From Taenia hydatigena (Eukaryota; Platyhelminthes; Cestoda; Cyclophyllidea; Taeniidae): 64,000 bases of DNA. The position numbers and the translations under genes are program-made. Under the pieces are notes generated by a model, which was given only the letters and a program-made list of their open reading frames with translations, was not told the DNA's origin and did no database searches. How positions within the stretch are numbered: position 1 is the stretch's first letter; each line of letters opens with the position of its first letter. Positions 37,901 through 52,900 of the stretch are shown here, one piece after another. The DNA lies in contig JADWOT020000003.1 in the NCBI GenBank assembly GCA_036345935.2, positions 22,462,509-22,526,508 of the forward strand, written 5' to 3'.

Positions 37901-40900
37901 CTACCTCCGGTCCCTCGCCGAATCGATTAATTGGTATGACTCGGTATCGAAGAGTGGCTCCACTCATTGGCGTCTTGTGCACAAAGAACGTTTTTGAGGA
38001 ACCCACCACAGTGCCAATTTCACGCCACTTTCCATGGTTTTCTTGAACCTCCACCCGATAAGAAATTACCTGTGGAGTGATAAACACCCCAGGCTCCAAC
38101 TGTTCCTCCAAAATTCTCTCTCCTTCAGTTTGATCGGAATGATTCCAATCAAGGCGGACGGAAAAGACCTCGCCTTTTTCTTTTGGTTGGAAGGCGCGGG
38201 CTCGCAGGCCTTCCACAGAAGTTGGAAGAAGTTGGCGCTTAGAAGGTAGTCGTATCTGTTTGTAGGCATTCAACCATCCCGAAACGGGGCCATTATTCGT
38301 CAGAGCTAGGAGACGAATTCGTTGTTCAGCCAAGGGATGAAGAGGCAAATCTAGGCAGTAGGAGTCTCCGAGAATGGGTTGTAACCGAGGTCCAACTGGC
38401 TCCCACAAGCCCTCGGGTTCGGTTGTATAACTGGTGGGCATCACAGCACATTCCATGCGATATTTGCCATGTAGACTGTCATCGCCACAGTGAAAAGTTT
38501 TACCCCATTTCAGACCAATGCCATCCTCGATATCTGTGGAGGTGAGCCACAGCGGAGCTCTTTCTTCACCATCTGAAAGCGCAATTATTGGGAGAGAGAA
38601 TATTGCTTCATCCGGACGAGTTGACTTCTGTGGCTCCGAATCTGTTTGTTTCGGCAGACCGAAGTTGGTAAGTCGCAGAGCTTTCGTAGGTAGGGTCGAA
38701 CCGTAGTCATTTCGACAGACAACTCGAAGCTCCGGAATTTGTGAACTGGAAGTGGGTGCCTCTTGAACAGCTCGCACGATATATCCCGGAAGCTTGTAGG
38801 TCGTTGTGTCAACAATACAGTCGTCCACAACATGCCAGGATCCGGTTCGACCTTTTCTCCATTCGACTGTGTAAATAGGCTTCAAACCACTCACACAATT
38901 ATCACAGTACTCTGGGAGATAGGCTTCTTTCCAATGTGCCATGAGTCCTGGATGAGCACTCTTCTCGGTGTGACTGACATCCGGTCTAATGACAGACACC
39001 CACGGTGGATCTATCGCAAGATCTGGGATTAAGTGCTCCACTGGAAGGTTGGCAATCGCCGTGGCGCTTGGTTCGGAGGTTCCAAACTCATTATAGGCCC
39101 GAACACGTATCAGTGTGGAGACTCCAGGTTTTAAGTGATAGATATAGGTTTTATCCTTCAGACCCGAGGCTACTGACTTCCAATCACCCATTGTGCCCTC
39201 CCGCACTTCCACAATGTAGGAGACATTGGATGGTGTTTCACTAAAAGGACCAGACCACGTTATCATGACTGAGGTCAGATCCACATTGGAGATGACAGGT
39301 TTGACCGCGTTCATGTTTGGTATACTAGCCCGTGGTGGAATTTTGAGCACGGGTTGAGAAGGCGGCCCCGTTCCAAGAGCATTTTCAGCATGAACACGCA
39401 ATTGAATGGGTTGGAGAGGTGTTGCAATGGTATGTGGAAGAGTGGCACGAGTGGTCTTAAGACCAGTAAGTACAGGAACCCAGAAATAACCGTTATCTTT
39501 GGACAGTTCCACGGTATAGACAATGTCGCCAGATTCTTCCAGGGAAACCGGACTCCAACATATCGTCAACTCAGTTGGAGTCGCGCTTTCAAGCATTAGA
39601 CCCTCTGGAGCAGCTCTAGGAAGGCCTGAAAATGAAGGATGGGCTGTTCGATAGATACCTTGAAAGAAAATAAACTCAGAAAGGTGACAGTTCGAGTTGC
39701 TTACCATATCGAGGTGGCCGAGTTCTGCCCATTTCTAACTCTGTCTCTTCCAGTAGTTCAGTCATGCCTAAACGAGTTATTCACAGCATAATCGCATGAG
39801 ATAACACGAGTCTTTATGTTACATTGAGGAAACATACCATCAACGGAAATCTTTGCAGAAGTTTGGGTTTTTCCCAGTTCATTAACAGCACTGCAGATGT
39901 AAGTTCCACGATCTCTTGGTTCTACAGAAAAGATCTTCAGTGTGGAGGTGTTGTCATAGCTTCGAACCCGGTGATGATAATCAGATTCCACAATTTCACC
40001 ATTGTGTCGCCTGTGAAATAAAGAGAATCATTCCATTCAGTGTAGATGATGGTGGAATAAAAATTATCTCCAACTTACCAGAAAAAGTGCGGAACAGGGT
40101 CACCAACGACACGGCAGGTTAACTCCATAGTTTCACCAGACAAACAGTCCAAATCAGTGAGCTTTTTAGTGAACATTGGTGCAATGCCGTCGGAAACAAA
40201 AGTGATTCTGAAATTCGCATTAAAATTTTGTCAAGCAACAGAATCAAACAGTTCAGTTTATGGGTGCAGTTAGTGTAATTCATTGTTCAACAATGATATT
40301 TTGGTAAAGACCGAACGTAAATGGTTTTTGAGCGTATTTCCTATCTACTGCTGAGGAGTTTCCGCATTTCTAAATTTTCATTTTGACTTGCTTTGATTTT
40401 CCTAATACCTTGAGAAATCTCGGCGGGAAATTTTCTCCCAGTAAACCTAATCGAAACACTCATTAAAGCAGTCGATTAGGTCGGGAACTGCTTTTTCATT
40501 TAATCGTGGACTACGTGCATGGGAGGCAAAAGCTTGAAGACTAGCAGGATGCGATAGGAAGGAACCTAAACTAGCCCTACAAAGAGCTGCCTAATTAGGC
40601 ATTCAAAAGTTGAATGAGCTTAGCCCATATTTTAGATTTAAGGTCGGACGTCATACAGCTGTTAGTTTTTAGCATCATGGACCTTCTACACCTGACCTTG
40701 CCACCTCTTCCTCACTACGAGTTATTTAGCCGTAGATGTTTGACTAAAGCACAGCAGCGTGTAAACAGACCTAGAGGAGTTGCGTTATTGACATTGAATT
40801 TAAAGAACCACATACTGGAAATTTTGTTGCCACTTCCAAACTTCAAAAGCCTTGCTGCTGCTAGGTTGAGCGACTTTAACATTTATCTTTATTCGCTACA

Positions 40901-43900
40901 ACAGAAATTCTACTAAACTCTCGTTGAAATTAATCTAATTTTTGTACTTTGGTGAGTCAAATCGCATGCACATAATAATAAGTAATAACTATATGGCATA
41001 ATCAGGGATAAGGTAAATCATATTATACCAATAAATGGTTGGATTAGTTTGCGTTAGTCTCACCTGGTTGAGTCCAGTACTAGATCAAATTCAAGAGTAC
41101 TGTGACGCAAAATATGCGTTTCTTAAATAGTATTTTCGGCGAAATGGGGTCGTTAGTTAGACGAACTCACCGATTTGGTGCGTCAAAGGGCACGGCTCCA
41201 AAGTCCGACTTGCCTCTGACATGGCACGAGGTCAGCATAGGTTCCTTTCCCTGTCCAGCAGTCAGCCTGAGCTCATAATCACCCAGATGATGCTTGCTAG
41301 CTGCAGGGATGGTCAAAGCAAAGTAGTTTCCACTATCCCACACCACGTATTCTGAGGTTCTCGATGGCTGAAAGAAAAACCATATTAACGCGTAATCAGA
41401 AGACTCAGTAAATCCAAGCATCAGATATTACTTACATCGATATCACGTCCATTCACTGACCATATCGGAGCTATTCCGGGGAGAGGCTCAGCAATCTCTG
41501 CATCTAGAGTGATGGTGTCGCCCTCGGATACACGAATCTCTTTCGGCAATTCCTTGGTGAAAACAGGAGCCTTGGAAAGAGCGGGGCTAGGAACTATTTC
41601 AGCAGGAAAGATCAAGAGTTCTGGGAAGTCAACCTCCCATCCGGCTCCATAGCCTTCCTCGTCTGCCGCCTCAGCAAGAGGCTCCTCCTTAATTGTCGGT
41701 AGAGGATTATAGGTGACTGAATAGAAGCCAACATCTTCCAGAGTCACTGCAGGCTTGTGTAGGATCACCGAAGTGTGGTCTCGATTCTTCTCTGAAGCTT
41801 TGATGGAGAAATCGTGAGATGGATCGTCTGGCGACAGAGGGACGCCATTGCGACTCCAGGAAACGGATTCCGGCGGTACCTTATCTACTGGCACACTGAG
41901 ATCTGCGACAAGACTTATGGACTGCCCCTCACATGCTGTGAAGCCCAGAGGTTGGCAGAGGTTTGGTTGAACCTGCAGAACGTTCACATCTTCCTCCTCT
42001 CCTTCCACTGCCTCTCGGTTCTCTAACCGACCTCGCTGCTTTGCTAGTGCTTTCTTTGCTGGAACGATTTCCACTGGGATTAGAAGATGCCCTTTAATCG
42101 GGCATAAATCGGTGGGTTCTAAAAACGAACAAAAGCATTCAATGGAGTGGAAAAATATCAAAAAATTCTCGAGGCTAATGAACTTACCTATGGTTAACTC
42201 ATAGTCTCCAGCATCAAGGAGAACAGTGGAGTCAAGATACATCTGAGCCATGAGCTCTCCATCATATCGTTTGCCCAGCGGATTCGGCTCAAGTAGACGT
42301 TGAACTCGTTTGCCAGAACGAACTGGCTGACCGTTAAGGGTCCATAAAACGGACGACACTTCTGGTGGAATACCCGTAACAGTGAGGCATAAGGGTTCAC
42401 CAGCTGGAATAGGTATCTTCTCATGTCCTAGACGTCTGTTTGCATTAGCTTCAATGCACCGGAGTTCCACGGTTTCAATCGGTTTAGTTTCAAACTTCCC
42501 TTCCACTGACGCAGTCTCACTCAACTTTTCTACATCGTCTTCGGAAATCTTTTTCTTTTTGGACTTCCTTTTCACATCATCACCTTCATTTTCGCGAGAT
42601 TTGGACTTTTTCCTTCGCTTTTCTTTCGTTTCCTCAACATCCACCTCTACTGCCATTCCTACCAGATCGTGGACTTGATTGTCCTTGGATTTCTCCTCAT
42701 CCTCAACCTTTTCTTCAGTTGCAGCTAAATGATCCGGTTCGACTTGCTCTTCTTCCTTCGATTCTGTTGAAACAGGAGGCTCCGCGGATGCTTCTATGAT
42801 TTCTCCTGAAACCTTTGGAGGTTTATCCGACACCTTTACAACTATTGTAGCGTAAGTGGTTTCTTGCGACTTGAAGCCGCGCTTGATTCTGGGTTCGCCC
42901 ATTAGTACATACGTTGCTGTATCTTCAACTGTAGCGGGCTCTTTTTTAGTGAGTTCAATGCCTGTGGATCTTGGAGGTTTTGGTTTCGACCTAGAGGTAA
43001 ATATGGCACTCCTAGGAGTAATTCCATCCACATCTAAGAAGGGTTTCCCATCTTTTGTCCACCAAAGTTTCTCGTTTTTGAATTGACGAGCGTCTAGAGG
43101 AACTAAGGTCGATAGTTTCAGCTTGTCACCAGTTGTCAAGGAGACAACGTTTCCTGTCAAGACTACGGGCTCTGATAAAAGAGATCCTTTCTTTACTTCT
43201 TCCTCTTCTAAAGCCTCCGACAATCTTGGCTCAGCCTCACTTTCGATGGACTCCTTCCTCGTCTTGATAGACTCCTCTTCACCATCCTTGTCTTTACCCT
43301 TTATCTTCTTCGCCTTAGTCTCGTCCAATTCCTGTTCGTCCGGAAGCTTCTTTGCCTCAGATATCTCCTTTACTAATTCATCCTTCTTTTCTTCCACAGT
43401 AACTAGAGCAGCTGCAGGCTCACTTTCTACCTCGTCAACGCTAACTTTTGGTTTTTCTACCACAGATACAACTATTGTGGCATACGCTTTTTCTTGTGGT
43501 TTGAAACCACGCTTTATCCTTGGCTCGCCCATCAGCACATAGGTTGCCGCATCCTCAATAGAGACCGAATTTTTCTTGACCAATTCTACACCAGTAGACC
43601 CTGGAGATTTGGTGGAAGATTTGGAAGTGAATTTTGCACTACGTGATGTGAGTCCGTCCACATCAACTAGTGGCTTTCCATTCTTCGTCCACCAAAGTCT
43701 ATTGCTCTTTGTTTGGCGAGCATCAAGTGGAATGTTCGTGTAAAGCTGGAACTTATCGCCCTCAGTGAGTTTTACCACGGTCCCGGATGGAGTAGACACA
43801 TACTGAACGTCTTCGGTTTCTGCTAGCGATTCGTTTTCTTCAGTCACCTCCTTCTTCTGGTCTAAAGATTTACTTTTTTCAGGTTCTGCTTTGGAAACCT

Positions 43901-46900
43901 TATCTTCGTTCTTTTCCTCCTTTGGCCGAACTTCATACTCCTTGACCTTCTCTTGAGGAATATCTTTATTCTGTATGTCCTCTTGTTGATTCTGGTCATT
44001 ATTTTCTGGTTGAACGTGCTGTGATATATCTAGTGCTTCACTGACCTTGGACTTCAACTCCTCACCTTCCACATTAGGAGACTTTGGTTTTTCTAACACA
44101 GAGACCACGATCGTAGCATAGGTTGTTTCTTGTGACTTAAAGCTACGCTTTATTCTTGGTTCACCTATCAGCTTATATGTTGCCGCATCTTTCACATCAG
44201 CAGGTCCCTTCTTGACCAACTGCACTTCAGCAGACCTCGGTGGTTTCGGCGTTGACCTCGAAGTAAATTTGGCGGTCCTTGGAGTAACGCCATCCACATC
44301 AAGGAATACTTTTCCATCCTTTGTCCACCATACTCTGTCATTCTTCATTTGACGAGAATCCAGTGGTACTTTGACAACCAACTGAAATTTATCGCCTTCC
44401 ATCAGCTTGACAATATTTTCAGTAGTGGAAACCGCTGGGCTCGGTTCCTTCTTCTTCGCCTCCCCAGTTGGCGAGGTAGGTAGATCTTTTCCCGCACCCT
44501 TCAGTTTTTCATTATTCCGCGGTTCTTCTGCCTCTCCTTCAACAGATTCCCTCCTCTGCTGGGATTCTTCTTCTCCACTCTCATATTTGCTTCCTTTCCT
44601 TGTTTTCTTAATTTCATTAAATTCTTCCTCAAGTAACACTTTTTTCGATCCATTGGTGGTTTCGGCTAAAAGTTCCAACTTTCCTTCTGAAATAGGTTTA
44701 GTCTCTTCTGGAACCTCTTCCACAGCCTTAACAGGCTTCGATTCTGCCTCGGCTTCAGAAGACTTCCTTTTTAATTTTTCCTCACCGCCTCCATCAACAA
44801 GTGTTTCCTTCTTTTTAGGCATTTCTTCGCTACTCAAGTCCTTATCCTTCTTCTCCAGTGGCTTAGTCACGTTGACATTTTCTTCGTCCTCTGGATTCTC
44901 CATTAAGCTGACGGCAGAGTTAGTTAAGGTACCTAAGTTTCCTTCTTCTGAAATCTGTTGAACAGCCTCTACCCCCTTTAGTTCAGCCTCACTTTCGATG
45001 GACTCCTTCCTCGTCTTGATAGACTCCTCTTCACCATCCTTGTCTTTACCCTTTATCTTCTTCGCCTTAGTCTCGTCCAATTCCTGTTCGTCCGGAAGCT
45101 TCTTTGCCTCAGATATCTCCTTTACTAATTCATCCTTCTTTTCTTCCACAGTAACTAGAGCAGCTGCAGGCTCACTTTCTACCTCGTCAACGCTAACTTT
45201 TGGTTTTTCTACCACAGATACAACTATTGTGGCATACGCTTTTTCTTGTGGTTTGAAACCACGCTTTATCCTTGGCTCGCCCATCAGCACATAGGTTGCC
45301 GCATCCTCAATAGAGACCGAATTTTTCTTGACCAATTCTACACCAGTAGACCCTGGAGATTTGGTGGAAGATTTGGAAGTGAATTTTGCACTACGTGATG
45401 TGAGTCCGTCCACATCAACTAGTGGCTTTCCATTCTTCGTCCACCAAAGTCTATTGCTCTTTGTTTGGCGAGCATCAAGTGGAATGTTCGTGTAAAGCTG
45501 GAACTTATCGCCCTCAGTGAGTTGAAGGATACCACCATGCTTTGCAACCGTTTCTTCAATTGAATGCTTTCCTTTGTCAACTTTCTCGACCTTTGGAGAC
45601 AATCTCGGCTTCTGGTCTTTAATTTCAGTTTTATTTTCATCTAATGGAAGTTCTTTTATCTTTTCATCAAAGACCTCCTCCCTCTTTTCTAAAACATTCA
45701 TTTCTTCAATTTGCGGTTCTTCTTTGTCCGCCTTTTCTACATTTAGAACAAAGTTTGCTTTCACTTTTCCATCCACCCATAGAGTGTATTCACCAGAATC
45801 GGAACTTGAAAAAGTCGACTTAGCTAATTCCACACTCGAGAGTCTTCTCTGGATTTCAAATGCATTGTCGGAGACCTTTCTTCCATTCATTGTCCACCAA
45901 ACACTTGAAGTTGTATCAATGGCTTCTGACGCTATTAGCTTGAAAGGTTCTCCCTCTTTTCCCTTAACTATAGTTGGTTCCATGTACTCTTGGATAAATG
46001 GTTTTGCAGCTACAGGTGGTTCATCTACGGTCGTCGGCACTACTGAACTGGCAATATTTGCCTCCATCCCCGTAGTATCTGCACCCCTCATCAACGAAAC
46101 GTCTTTCAAAGAAGGCTCATGATCAATACCAATAATGCTCATCTTTGCCACGCGGTAGAGATTTTGGTCTTCAGCAGGCTCTGGCATCACTGCTTTCGGT
46201 GTTTCTTCTGTCTCATATTTGTTCTCCTGACCTTCAGATAAAGTAATTTCGACTTCGTGGAAGTCAACAGAGCTCTCTTCATCTTCATTGGGTACTATCA
46301 ACTTTGAGATCTCTACAGTTTTCAGGCGCAACTTGCTGACTTCGTTCGTTGGATCTACATCAGCTTCTGATTCATGAACCACCACAGAAAATGGAAAAAT
46401 CGCTTGCATTCCAGACGACCATGTAAGAATGCATTCGTAACATCCCTCGTGAAGCTTTTTGGACACTTTCGGAACTAGTAGGTATGCGGTATTACCCTCG
46501 ATGCGAGAGTAAGCACCCATATTCTCTGCATCAATCGGAGCCCCGTTAAAAGTCCATTCAGCTGTGTAGGTGTCACAGTCAGAAGTTGAAGTCTCAATGT
46601 TCAGTTCCATTTCCCCACCCTCTGAAGAATTAATGTTCTGCAGCTCTGAGCGGTGAACATACGGTTTTTCTGCTTTAATTGATTGAGTTATCACAATTTG
46701 GTAGACTTCTGAAGTCGTTCAGTTACAATTTAATTTGTTAGAACTTACCTTGAGCTTTGTCTTCTCGTTCAGGAATCTGTTCCATGAAAGGGTTACTGAC
46801 ACCATCTAACGTATTGACGGAATCTGTAAAGGAATATAAGAGCCAATAAAGGTAGGTTTCACCTCAACGAGCATCTGCTATGGTGGAGAGGCAAGGCAGG

Positions 46901-49900
46901 TTAATTCGATGAGAAAGGGTAGCTGATGGGCTCTTGGTTGGAGCGTAGGCTAAGGAAGGGAGGAGGGCGGTTGCTGGTGTGACTACACGTACCAATACTT
47001 AAAATGCTGTCCGGGCGCTGCTTCGTCGTGCCTTGTCTAGGCAGTTGCATAATTGATCCCTCGGCCGTATAGTAGGTTAGAGATGTTTCATCGTCCACTG
47101 GAGATTGGAGATCAAAGAGAACCAGGAAAAGGGGACCAAAACAGTGGTGTTAGGTTCATTGATACTTCAAAGTAGAGACATTACATTTCACTTTGGATAA
47201 CTTTAAAGTGAAGAAAAAATACTTGCTTTGTTAAGTTACAAAATTCAGTTAATAAAAACCAGTAAGAAATAAGCGAATTGCGGAGCAACTTCTATTATTT
47301 TGCTAAAAAGACCGTTGAAGGAACTACAAACACAGAACCGACGTTCTAAAATTAACTACGCTTGTCACATTATCGCATAATGCTAACTTTTCTTCGGGTT
47401 CTAGCTTTTAAAGCATTGTCACAATTGCTCAGTTCATGACAATCGACTGGAAGTCGGAGTAAATGTGAAGGCACTACTATCGCAGTCTTTTAGCCGCATT
47501 TGTGACCCAAATATAAAAGATGTCATTGATCGGGATTTCACAATCAGATTCAGTATTCAACTTCGTCTCCTTTGTAATCTCTCTAACTCCCACTCTTCAG
47601 TTTCCGTGAATATGTTTCTATTTCTTTCCTCGTGATTGTAGCTGCAGCTGCCCGGAGATTTGACCGCCCTGCACTCAGCACATTAATATACCTACTTCAG
47701 ATGGATCAGGGAAAATCCCATTCCATTCAGCCCACGAAAGAGTAAAATTTCACTTCAGTGTTAGATTAATAAAATTTACAAAGCAGTTGACCGGGTGCAC
47801 AAACACCGAATCGTAAGCAGAATTATTATTTCCTTTTTAGCATAGAAAAAGAAGAAATCGAGCAGAAGAAAATCTACACACTGAAGGAGTCGCTGTAAGT
47901 CATCTTTTCTGCAGTCATTTCAGTGTTTTATTTTCCAGCCATACTTGGCGTTTGCCTCGAAGGAGTAGAGCTGGTACCTGAGTCTTATTATTTATTGTGC
48001 AATCAAAGGTCGTGAATGCCTCCAAGCGCCAAGATGTAGACCGAATTGTTTTAATTACTTTTTAGTTTCAAGTGATCAGTGGCAACCATTAAATCTTCAT
48101 GCATGCTGTCTGAACAGTGGTCCAATAAATCCCAAAAAACATCGACAATCACGAATTTTTCGCTTTAAAAAACATGCCATAAAGCACACAGGGCCTTTTC
48201 ATTTCACATTACTAGTCCTTACACTCAATTTAACCCGGATTCTATTATGAGCGATCCTAAGCTTGACATCTTATAGCACATATCACACGGCACTGTCCAT
48301 CTTAAGTTGATTGCGAAAAAATTCCTGTTATTGTGGTTTGGCATAACTTTTTGAGCCATAAGCAAACGTTCTTAGGATGACAATTAGTCGCGACTACATT
48401 TTTGGCCAGAGAATTTAGTAAACGTTCAAGAGATTACACGTCACCTCACCTCTGGACTGTAGGATAGCGTCCGAATCGTAGGTCTTCGATTTCAGCATCT
48501 CATCTGCATCATAGAAAGAGTCCGTAATTCCATCTGTCGCCTCCGTGATGCTGTCATCCACCAAACTAGCTCGTGTTTGTATGGCTTCTGAAGCAGCCTC
48601 TTCATGAGCTCGCAACAATGTATCGTCCACGAGATAATCAACTATGTCTGAAATAGGATCCACATCCATCGAAATGCACAAGAAAGCGATTAATCGAAAA
48701 AAACGTCTTCCGTAGGGGGCTGACTGGTGTGGCCAATAACCAGGACGAGGTTAAGCTGATGATGCAAATGGCGATGTTGATAGGGGAGGTGAGGTAGGAG
48801 TCCTCTCGCCAAAATTCAAATAAAGTTCCCCAGACCTCTGTCGTGGATGTGGCTTCGCCTACTACTGACCCTAGAACACAGTTGCATTTCACGCGTGCGT
48901 ACGTGAATGTGCGCTCTGTGCATGCATGACCACTGTTTATCGACCGAAGGGCCGCACTTGCACCTACGCGCACGCTTGAATGGTCGATGTGAGGCTTAGC
49001 CAATGAGAGAACGGTTGCTGACGTCCAGCCAACCACCCTCTACATTCACACAGACCGGGGCAAAATAAGTACGTGCCCCTGTAATCCCGTTTTCAGAATA
49101 TCAAACAAACAATACTATTGGTGGTTGCCAAGTGTTTTTTTAGTGTTAAAGCAGTAAAAGTTACATCGATGTTTTGCGAATACTTGATTCATGTAGGTCA
49201 AGGAGAAGCCGGTAATTGGTTGGCATTAATGGGTTGCTAACAAAACTCAGCTTAAAATTCATCTCAATTGCATTTTAGCGATCTAAAAACGGTGCGGTTA
49301 ATATCAAAAACTAATTTGGTAAAGCAGAAATCGTAGATTTGTCTTGGGATCGGTAGAAGCTAAATATAAGGTCATACCACAATTCCTTAGAGTTCGTTGA
49401 ATATCCTGCAGCCATGCTTGTCGACTAGTTGTATTGGGGGTAGAGATGGTATAGACACACTTGAGAGAATCGTCGGAACTAGAAACATCCCAAATCTCAA
49501 AATCTTTGGTGGCTCGTCCTTCACCTTCAGGTCTCAGTCGGATATTTGGTAACTACGATAAAGAAAAGACAACATAAAATAGGCCGCGTGATTATTTTCC
49601 TTTTGCTATTTGCCTTCGTAAAAATGCAGCATTAAATATAGTTAGAATGCCAACCAACTGCAGTCACTTCCGATTCAATAAGGAATTTTAAAGTGCCAAC
49701 AAATTTGATTACTTGGGTTCTCGTAAGAGCAGAAGGCATGAAGCTTTTATTTCATTAGATGTGCATTCAGAAGGCAATTTGGAAACACAACTAAGACAGC
49801 CGCTCTCCTGAATGGCTTCAAACAATTGCGCGAGATCTCGAAAATAAGCACCTATTTAATTATAGCCAAGGTTTCACAACCCACTAAATGAAAGCACGTG

Positions 49901-52900
49901 TTTTATCTTATTCGATTACAAGAGCCAACCAGTTAGAAGGCTGACATTTGTCCTTACAAATTATCGATTTTCCTGGGTGAACGCCATTATCGATCGGCAG
50001 TCACGGAGCCGATCCTGCGCTCGAATAAATTGACATCTGCAGGGGTAGCAACCCCTGGCTTTAAACAGGCAATATTAAGCCAAAGCATAAATCATTTCCG
50101 ATCCATTAACATAATCGTATTCCACTTTTAATGCTTTACCAATGGAAGAAGAAAAGTTACAAATTCATCTACCAACAAAATACTTAGAATAGATTCAAAA
50201 ATATTAACTAAAATCCCCATTTGTTATTCAAGTTGCAGAAATTTTAGCCTGTTTTTAGCATCTTTTGTTCAAACTGTATTATCGGACTTGGATGCTTGAA
50301 GGAAGAAAGTGAAGCGCTCTCATGGATTTTTAATAATAGTAGCCTTTTCCAAGCAGCAAACTCATTTCTTTTGGTATTGCCTTGAATTCACAGCGAATGA
50401 ATTTATGGTTTGTTTGGAATTACCATGACTATCGAATGATTGGAGGTCAATCCTTTGCGTAGAGACGAGTAAAAATGGTCTTGTGGTTTTCGAGCACAGG
50501 ATCTCGCGTAGAATCGGACGATGTCGAAATCTATTTTAAAGCGTGCACTACCTGCAGTCTAATTGCCTGTAAAATGTTACGCGGTCCGTACTCTTCAGAT
50601 GTTGAACAAAATGAACCTATTTTAGCATCCGTAAATTACGATAGGAGCGAATCGAAGAAAAAATTTATTGCAGAAATTTCTCAAACGAAAAAGCAATAAA
50701 TTTGAACCCTGGTACTTGCAAGACTGCCACTTCGCAGATTAAGAATCTTAAATTAATGCAGAGCCACTTTGTCAAGACGAGGAGAGAATAACTCCAGCTA
50801 AATTGTTAGCCATTTAAAGGCATTTGATTCTACCGGTTGGAAATTTTTGTCTCCTTGAATCATGCAAGGTCTATATCCCACCCACCTTGCCACATTCACT
50901 GCTAAGGCCTCAGAGGAGGATTCTCCGCACTTCTAATGTGTTCTTTTGCCAACAATTATTTAGACTCAATTAACCTTAGTCAACGGATCGAGAAATGCAG
51001 CTATACTTAGACTAAGAATAGCCAACATCTATTCTAGTGGTTCCAACTCAAGCGACTTGTTTCTGAGACGACTTGATGCGGTCGCTTGGCATAAAGTGAT
51101 AAAGGGCGTACATCACACAAGTGCTGCACTGGGTTTAGTTGGGAAAATTGGCGAACAACTGTGTGATACTGACAACGAAAAGGTTACCTGAAGGTCGTGC
51201 TATCGAAGTCACTATTAAGGAGCATTTAGTTTGCAATGACGTATGCAAACAATCCTCTATGTCCAAATGCAACCGAAGTACTTTCCCGTTGTGCAATTTG
51301 GGCGTGCAAAGACAAACCTTTTATTTCTTAATGTAGGACAATTCAACATGCTTAATTGATATTAAAGTAAATTTCCCCCAAGATTTACGAAGAGTTAATT
51401 TCTAATTTATATTTTCCAGTAGGCGACTTCAAAATGGCGGAAAGACTAATGTGGGAAATTGAAAAAGACAGTTTTTTGCCAGCAATTCCAAAATCAAAAA
51501 ACCTGACCTACAAATTAAAAGAAAATTAAGGCTATGACCCCCTGCCCCCATGAAAGAGGCGACACTTTGTCCCCACGAGATCCTGTCCAATCGGTTTTGA
51601 GTTCAACACCAAAATTTAGCATTTGTTGCAGAAAAGAAGACATGACATTTCTTACCGGCAATATCCATGCGATTTCGTGTTTATTCTCTGCATTCGGTAA
51701 ACCTTTTACAAAGAGGAGTTTATCCTGGTTCAACACTAGGAATCCCTCCGCGTCAAGTGGTGGGACTCTCCTCTCCCCTTTGCGCTGATTAACTTTTACC
51801 CAAGTCTAGATAAGAGAATACAAATCATGGTCGGTTTTATAGGTTGACTATTAAATAATAAATCAATTTAAGTAAGGTGAAATCACTCTTAAATCAACTG
51901 TGAGAAAAAAATTGTTTATTCTTATGGAACACGAAACCCACAATTCTTATTCAAGAAAAGTGTTCAAAACTCCCCAAAATCGTCGCACTTTGGTAAATCC
52001 CCTTGCAGGATAAAATGTGACCCCATTTCGTGAAAATTTCTACAGGAAGATGGCAACTTCACAGAGAGACAAGGTCATCTTCAATCAACTATGAATGTTC
52101 GCGCGAAATGTCACCCTAGATGCTTGACAGTAGCTAGCGGAATGACAAATGGCAAAATTATTTCATACCAGGTGTTTTATGTGCAATATATGTAAGATTT
52201 TCATAAAGCATTACAATCTTTAAGTTCAGAATAAAATAACATTATTTTCTTGTTGACGTTGGGAAACAAAATTCAGCACATTTTTAAGGACAGTAGTTCC
52301 TTGTACAACGCGATTTTTGTGGACATTTTGTCGAATCGAGTGAAATTCCGCTCATGCAAAATTAATCAACCAAATTAAGTCAGCCCTACTTTACCTGGGG
52401 ACAAGGGAAGAAATTCGACTTCTAATTAATGATTATCACCTAAAATGCCCAAAAACTAAAAAATGCTCGACTAATCAGATTGGTAAGAAAAATGGCCTAT
52501 TCGGTTTAATCCACACATCTGCTACTGACCATTCTGGTGATAGGCTTTGGCAGCTGATTGGCATCGACATAAGCACTAGCCGAGGGCAGAATTCCAAGAG
52601 ACCCATCCTCTGGTATATTGGCTACAAATGGCCAGAGCCTCAACGCTTCCGTCGTTCGTCTTTGAAGCCTTCTCACCGCAGTAATAGCTTCTTCCAGACC
52701 CCGGGTATCTTGTCCATTCCTGCTGGTATATCGAGCAAGGCAACTAAGCAAATGCTCATACGCCGAGAGATGTGTTCTTGGCGCAAAGAGATACTCTAAA
52801 AGGTGTTGGGCATCAATCCTGCACTCTTCCCCACTGTTCTCCGGTGTCAGACAGAAGAGGTTGTTCAGTTTTGGGTCAGTAAGTATTGTCTTGAACGACT

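Noticed and set aside
42382..46122. Several long Ser-rich plus-strand frames (up to 184 codons)
   Set aside because: They are reverse readings of the Glu/Lys-rich codons of the giant unc-89 exon.
48638..49036. 132-codon minus-strand frame as a separate small membrane protein
   Set aside because: It runs through a splice acceptor of unc-89, has no domain, and is open mainly because the region is GC-rich; kept only as a possible regulatory or alternative-first-exon region.
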